A stretch of 25,101 nucleotides of DNA from JAACEU01 sp043816165. GTDB lineage: Bacteria; Patescibacteriota; Gracilibacteria; UBA1369; LOWO2-01-FULL-3. Numbering within the stretch: the first letter of the stretch is position 1; each line of letters begins with the position of its first letter. Below are positions 22,513-25,101 of this stretch, piece after piece. The notes beneath the pieces are model-generated. The model saw nothing but the letters and a program-made list of their open reading frames with translations, had not been told where the DNA came from and made no database searches. The DNA lies in the NCBI GenBank assembly GCA_043816165.1, contig JBDRIE010000041.1:1-25101 (forward strand), in the 5' to 3' direction. A program made the translations under genes and the position numbers.

Positions 22513-22932
22513 GGGGCATCCGATCAAGTGTGCACATGATAGACCTCGTAAAGAGGTGATAGATCAGAGGTGGAACGGACGCCCCAACATATTTCGCTCT
22601 TTATTTTAAAGAGCGGTAAGTTGCAAGAAACACCCAACGATAAGTTTCCTACATTGTCTACAATAAGGTGTAGACGCCTCCCTACCGCAGTTTGGTGTTT
22701 TATTTTAGAACGGAGAACACCTTGCCGTTCTTTTTTGTTTTTGTTTTTCAACCTTTTCCACAAGAATGAGGGGAAAAGTTTTTTTATTTTTGTTGAGTTT
22801 GTTTTTGTTTTTGCCCTCACGAGGAGGACGCTTAACGGTGGCTATTAGTTGGGATAAGCCATCGAAAAGTAGGGAGCAGCGATAGAGGATCGGCGAAAGA
22901 TTTTGACCCTCTACCGCGGTACCCCACTTTTC
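22513..22932 (+). ncRNA. Candidate structured non-coding RNA with several pseudoknots
   Basis: This ~420-nt stretch has no credible gene but dense pairing. Helices include GGGGC/GCCCC (22513-22517, 22581-22585) closing CCG/CGG and ACCTC/GAGGT (22543-22547, 22553-22557); CGCTCTTTA/TAAAGAGCG with a TTT loop (22595-22615); GTCTAC/GTAGAC (22656-22675); GGTGGCT/AGCCATC (22837-22863); GAAAAGT/ACTTTTC (22864-22932) enclosing TAGAGG/CCTCTA. Interleaved pairs suggest pseudoknots: GTTG/CAAC with GAAAC/GTTTC (22620-22648); GGTGTT/AACACC with AGAACGG/CCGTTCT (22694-22731); CTTTTCC/GGAAAAG with TGAGG/CCTCA (22753-22819). A chain of pseudoknots recalls tmRNA, but no tRNA-like end or tag ORF is found. Strand is inferred from the T runs after two stems; the RNA may end at about 22737, and the rest could be separate. 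Confidence 0.5.
22707..22736 (+). terminator. Terminator-like hairpin inside the candidate RNA
   Basis: AGAACGG (22707-22713) and CCGTTCT (22725-22731) form a 7-bp stem followed by TTTTTT. The rival pairing GGTGTT/AACACC (22694-22699 with 22716-22721) uses the loop, so the site could be a pseudoknot or an attenuator. A second such hairpin with seven T lies at 22753-22785. Confidence 0.5.
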
Positions 22933-23034
22933 CCCGTATAAGCTTTGTGAGTTTTGCGATAGGAATTTTCAAAGGACAAACTGAAACGAATTGAGTAAGT
23001 ATAGCAAATTTGTGGTAATTTTTCAATGGTTGGG

Positions 23035-23040
23035 TATAAT
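23035..23040 (+). promoter_or_regulatory. -10 box (TATAAT) for gmk, leaderless geometry
   Basis: A perfect TATAAT ends 6 nt before the ATG at 23047. It lies inside the longer frame that begins at 23026, which argues for the downstream start. A weak TTGTGG at 23010-23015 is the only -35 candidate. Confidence 0.6.
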
Positions 23041-23046
23041 CGGTTC

Positions 23047-23658
23047 ATGGGCGAAGATCAAAAATCAGAGAAATATATTGGAAAACTCATATTGATAGTT
23101 GGTCCTTCCGGTTCCGGGAAAGGGACTGTTATAAATAGGCTGAAGCAAATCTATCCCGGCTATGTTTATCCGATTTCTTATACAACTCGTGATCCTCGGG
23201 AAGGGGAGGAGGATGGGGACAGCTACCATTTTGTGTCAAAGAAGGAATTTGAGCGAATGATTGAGGCGGGTGAGTTTTTGGAACATGCGGTCGTGCATTC
23301 GGATAATTATTATGGGACCGGGAAGGAGGATATTTTGGAGCCGCTACGAAAGGGCGCTGTGGTTGTGCGAGAAGTTGATATTCAGGGGTTTCATTCGATT
23401 CGGGATATTGTGCCGAAGGAAAATCTTCTTACTATATTCATGAAAGTTAGTTCGCTTGAGGACCTAAAGGGGAGAATTTTGAGACGTGGGAAGATGGGTG
23501 AGGAGGAGCTTAAAAAGCGGATGGATAGTACGCTTAAGGAGATTGAGCAGGCTGATGAATGTGATTATCAAGTTGAAAATAAATGGGGAGAGATTGACCG
23601 GTGTGTAGGGAACGTCACGAAAATTATTCTTGATGAAATAAAAGACCTTTACGCGTAA
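23047..23658 (+). CDS. gmk: Guanylate kinase
   Basis: A 203-residue enzyme that phosphorylates GMP to GDP with ATP. The P-loop is VGPSGSGKGTV near residue 20. The GMP-binding region has YTTRDPREGEEDGDSYHFV, followed by EFLEHAVVHSDNYYGTGKE and VVREVDIQG. Lid residues appear in ILRRGKMGEEELKKRM. Full length for the family. The start at 23047 is chosen over 23026 because a perfect -10 box sits between them. The stop codon lies in the palindrome TTTACGCGTAAA. Confidence 0.95.
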   Translation: MGEDQKSEKYIGKLILIVGPSGSGKGTVINRLKQIYPGYVYPISYTTRDPREGEEDGDSYHFVSKKEFERMIEAGEFLEHAVVHSDNYYGTGKEDILEPLRKGAVVVREVDIQGFHSIRDIVPKENLLTIFMKVSSLEDLKGRILRRGKMGEEELKKRMDSTLKEIEQADECDYQVENKWGEIDRCVGNVTKIILDEIKDLYA

Positions 23659-23674
23659 AATTTTATGCTGTAAT
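23648..23674 (+). promoter_or_regulatory. Palindrome and extended -10 promoter upstream of alanine dehydrogenase
   Basis: The perfect 12-bp palindrome TTTACGCGTAAA (23648-23659) covers the gmk stop. Next comes an extended -10, TGC-TGTAAT (23666-23674). With TTTACG as -35 the spacer is 15 nt. The palindrome could be a repressor site for the gene at 23708. Confidence 0.35.
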
Positions 23675-23707
23675 TTTTTATCAATTTATCATTTAAATCA
23701 TTCAATT

Positions 23708-24871
23708 ATGATTATTGCAACGATAAAGGAGATCAAAAACAACGAAAATCGTGTTGGACTGACTCCTTATGGTGTTCGTGAACTTGTTGAAAGCGGGCTC
23801 GATGTGATTGTTCAGGAGGCTGCCGGTCTGGGGAGTGGTTTTTCTGATGGTGAATATGTTGAATGTGGTGCGAGGATGATGAGGGATCCTGAAGAGATAG
23901 TTAGAGAAGCGGATATTTTGGTAAAGGTAAAGGAACCATTGCCGGAAGAGTACAATTTACTTGAACAGTTCAAAGGGAAGACTTTGTTTACTTATTTGCA
24001 TTTGAGTGGAGTTGATAAGAGATTAACAAAGGTTTTGGCTAATAATAATATTACTGCGATTGCTTATGAGACGGTTGAGGATGAAAATGGGCAATTGCCG
24101 CTTTTGGCGCCGATGAGCGAGGTTGCTGGGATTTTGGCAGTTCAATATGGTGCTGAATATATGCAAAAGAAGCATGGGGGAAGAGGAATTTCTTTGGGAA
24201 AGATTTCTACTATTCCATCTGCTCGTGTGGTAGTGGTTGGTGGGGGATTTGTCGGAGCGACTTCTGCGCGGACTGCTGCAGGAATGGGATCACGTGTGAA
24301 ACTTTTTGATATTAATCAGGAAGTTTGTGATCGATTAAATAAAGAGATGAAAGCATATTTAGGACCGAATTTGGGTGAAAATTTTGAGGCTATTGTTCCG
24401 AATGGAGATAATTTTGATGAGGCTTTGAAGGAATGTAATTTGCTAATTGGTGCGGTATTGGTTGCCGGAACTCGTGCACCTGTTGTTGTTTCAGAAGAGC
24501 AAATTAAGTCAATGAAGGATGGATCTGTGATCGTGGATGTTTCGATTGATCAAGGTGGATGTATCTGGGGATCACGATGTAGTAGTCATACTGAGCCTGT
24601 TTACACAATCTATAACAAGATATTCTGCTGTATCCCAAATATGCCGGGGCAGGTTAGCCGACAATCTACAATGGCTTTGACCACTGCGACTCTTCCTTAT
24701 TTGAAGAAAATTGCGAAAGAGGGTGCGGATGCTGTGATCAAAGAGTCTCTGGCGGGTGATGGTAGATTTGCTCGTGGTCTGAATGCTTACAAAGGGCACA
24801 TCACGTACAAGAGTGTGGCTGAGGATCTTGGGATGATGGAGAGGTACAAGGATCTTGAGGAATTGGTGTAA
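23708..24871 (+). CDS. ald: Alanine dehydrogenase
   Basis: A 387-residue NAD-dependent enzyme that interconverts L-alanine with pyruvate and ammonia. Family residues are in place: Arg15 in ENRVGLTP, Lys75 in LVKVKEPL, His98 in YLHLSG, the nucleotide fold VVVVGGGFVGATSARTA (GGGFVG at 178-183) and Asp281 in VSIDQGGC. The end of the catalytic domain is modified: NMPGQVSRQSTMALTTATLPY where most relatives have NMPGAVPRTST, and the segment IWGSRCSSHTEPVYTIYNKIF also diverges. It may be a somewhat altered Ald; NAD(P) transhydrogenase alpha and lysine-related dehydrogenases share the fold but are less similar. It could connect amino-acid uptake with NADH balance. Element copy B follows and may terminate it. 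Confidence 0.9.
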   Translation: MIIATIKEIKNNENRVGLTPYGVRELVESGLDVIVQEAAGLGSGFSDGEYVECGARMMRDPEEIVREADILVKVKEPLPEEYNLLEQFKGKTLFTYLHLSGVDKRLTKVLANNNITAIAYETVEDENGQLPLLAPMSEVAGILAVQYGAEYMQKKHGGRGISLGKISTIPSARVVVVGGGFVGATSARTAAGMGSRVKLFDINQEVCDRLNKEMKAYLGPNLGENFEAIVPNGDNFDEALKECNLLIGAVLVAGTRAPVVVSEEQIKSMKDGSVIVDVSIDQGGCIWGSRCSSHTEPVYTIYNKIFCCIPNMPGQVSRQSTMALTTATLPYLKKIAKEGADAVIKESLAGDGRFARGLNAYKGHITYKSVAEDLGMMERYKDLEELV

Positions 24872-24909
24872 GTTGAAAATTTGTTGGAATGTTGGAATAG
24901 GGATTTGTT

Positions 24910-25025
24910 GAAAAAGCTTGAAAAATTTTACTCCTGACCGTCGTAATTTTTCAGCGCTTTTTCTCCTCTGCTACGGCAAATACGTGGATTTGCCTTCGCT
25001 TTGGATCACAAATCTCGCTACTTAA
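24910..25025 (+). repeat. Repeated structured element, copy B
   Basis: Second copy of the element at 22395-22510. The stems are GAAAAAGC (24910-24917) / GCTTTTTC (24956-24963) and GAAAAATT (24920-24927) / AATTTTTC (24945-24952), different from copy A but equally paired. The loop CTGACCGTSG-like core and the tail (GCAAATACGTGGATTTGC, TTCGCTTTGGATC, CTCGCTACTTAAT) are nearly the same. It lies between ald and tRNA-Gln. Confidence 0.85.
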
Positions 25026-25099
25026 TGGGGCGTGGCCAAGTGGTAAGGCAACGGGTTCTGGTCCCGTCATCGGGGGTTCGAATCCCTCCGCCCCAGCCA
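25026..25099 (+). tRNA. tRNA-Gln (anticodon CTG)
   Basis: Acceptor stem TGGGGCG (25026-25032) / CGCCCCA (25089-25095), anticodon arm ACGGG-TTCTGGT-CCCGT with anticodon CTG at 25058-25060, T arm GGGGG-TTCGAAT-CCCTC. The discriminator is G and CCA is encoded (25097-25099). It follows directly on element copy B. Confidence 0.95.
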
Positions 25100-25101
25100 A
25101 A

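Noticed and set aside
22524..22848. ORFs of 92-98 residues on both strands in the structured region
   Set aside because: They are low-complexity Lys/Asn or Phe-rich translations of T-rich linkers and cross the helices; no protein-like composition or start context.
22376..23025. tmRNA, RNase P RNA or SRP RNA in the gene-free stretch
   Set aside because: The serial pseudoknots and a CCTCGTAAA piece suggested tmRNA, but there is no TTCGAC, no GTTCRA T loop, no matching acceptor 3' end and no tag ORF. The RNase P core GAGGAAAGTCC and the SRP motif GGAAGGAAGCAGC are absent on both strands.

Overview
The window looks like a chromosomal piece of a Patescibacteria (CPR) genome, possibly Peregrinibacteria. 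This placement rests on gene style: small tightly packed genes, secreted S-layer-homology (SLH) proteins with a cysteine pair inside one SLH domain, tRNAs with encoded CCA, and almost no Shine-Dalgarno sequences. No rRNA is present to confirm it. TGA is used as a real stop (for example 10100-10102, 19627-19629, 20203-20205 and the minus-strand stop at 15533-15535), so this is genetic code 11, not the UGA-glycine code of Gracilibacteria/Absconditabacteria.

Layout. 1-779 is a minus-strand pilin-like membrane protein, cut by the window edge, whose first codons are a tetranucleotide repeat that could switch it on and off. Next come a peroxiredoxin-like protein, a kinase-like/dCMP deaminase fusion, an L,D-transpeptidase-like exported protein and an SH3+SLH surface protein. 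4147-4379 (minus) holds two tiny genes, a Lys/Ala-rich peptide and an eight-cysteine peptide, closed by a clear terminator; a fused relative of the pair lies at 7176-7322. Between them are a LOG-family protein, a DUF389 membrane protein and an Smr-domain protein. A PhnA-like protein and a DUF5676-like membrane protein follow.

8060-14994 is the most coherent unit: a CsoR-type copper sensor behind a palindromic operator, a secreted protein with a possible N-terminal Cu(II) site, a DsbA-like oxidoreductase, a DUF1573 lipoprotein, a DUF1573-thioredoxin-CcdA fusion, a membrane protein, a frameshifted methyltransferase and a CopA-type Cu(I) ATPase. It reads as a copper-controlled programme joining copper export to thiol/disulfide control outside the membrane. 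Cysteine-rich SLH surface proteins nearby (3124-4038, 15533-18001) are plausible clients.

18084-22375 holds a GIY-YIG protein, a DEAD-box helicase, a nucleotidyltransferase with a tiny overlapping partner, tRNA-Asn, a TRM11-like methyltransferase, a small membrane peptide and SSB. 22376-23025 has no convincing gene but is densely self-complementary, with nested and pseudoknotted helices, and is proposed as an unrecognised structured RNA. Guanylate kinase, alanine dehydrogenase and tRNA-Gln close the window. A ~116-nt element with a compensated stem and a conserved loop and tail occurs twice, each copy lying between a protein gene and an RNA-like gene beginning GGGGC. Several housekeeping genes have a -10 box only 6-8 nt before the ATG, which points to leaderless mRNAs.
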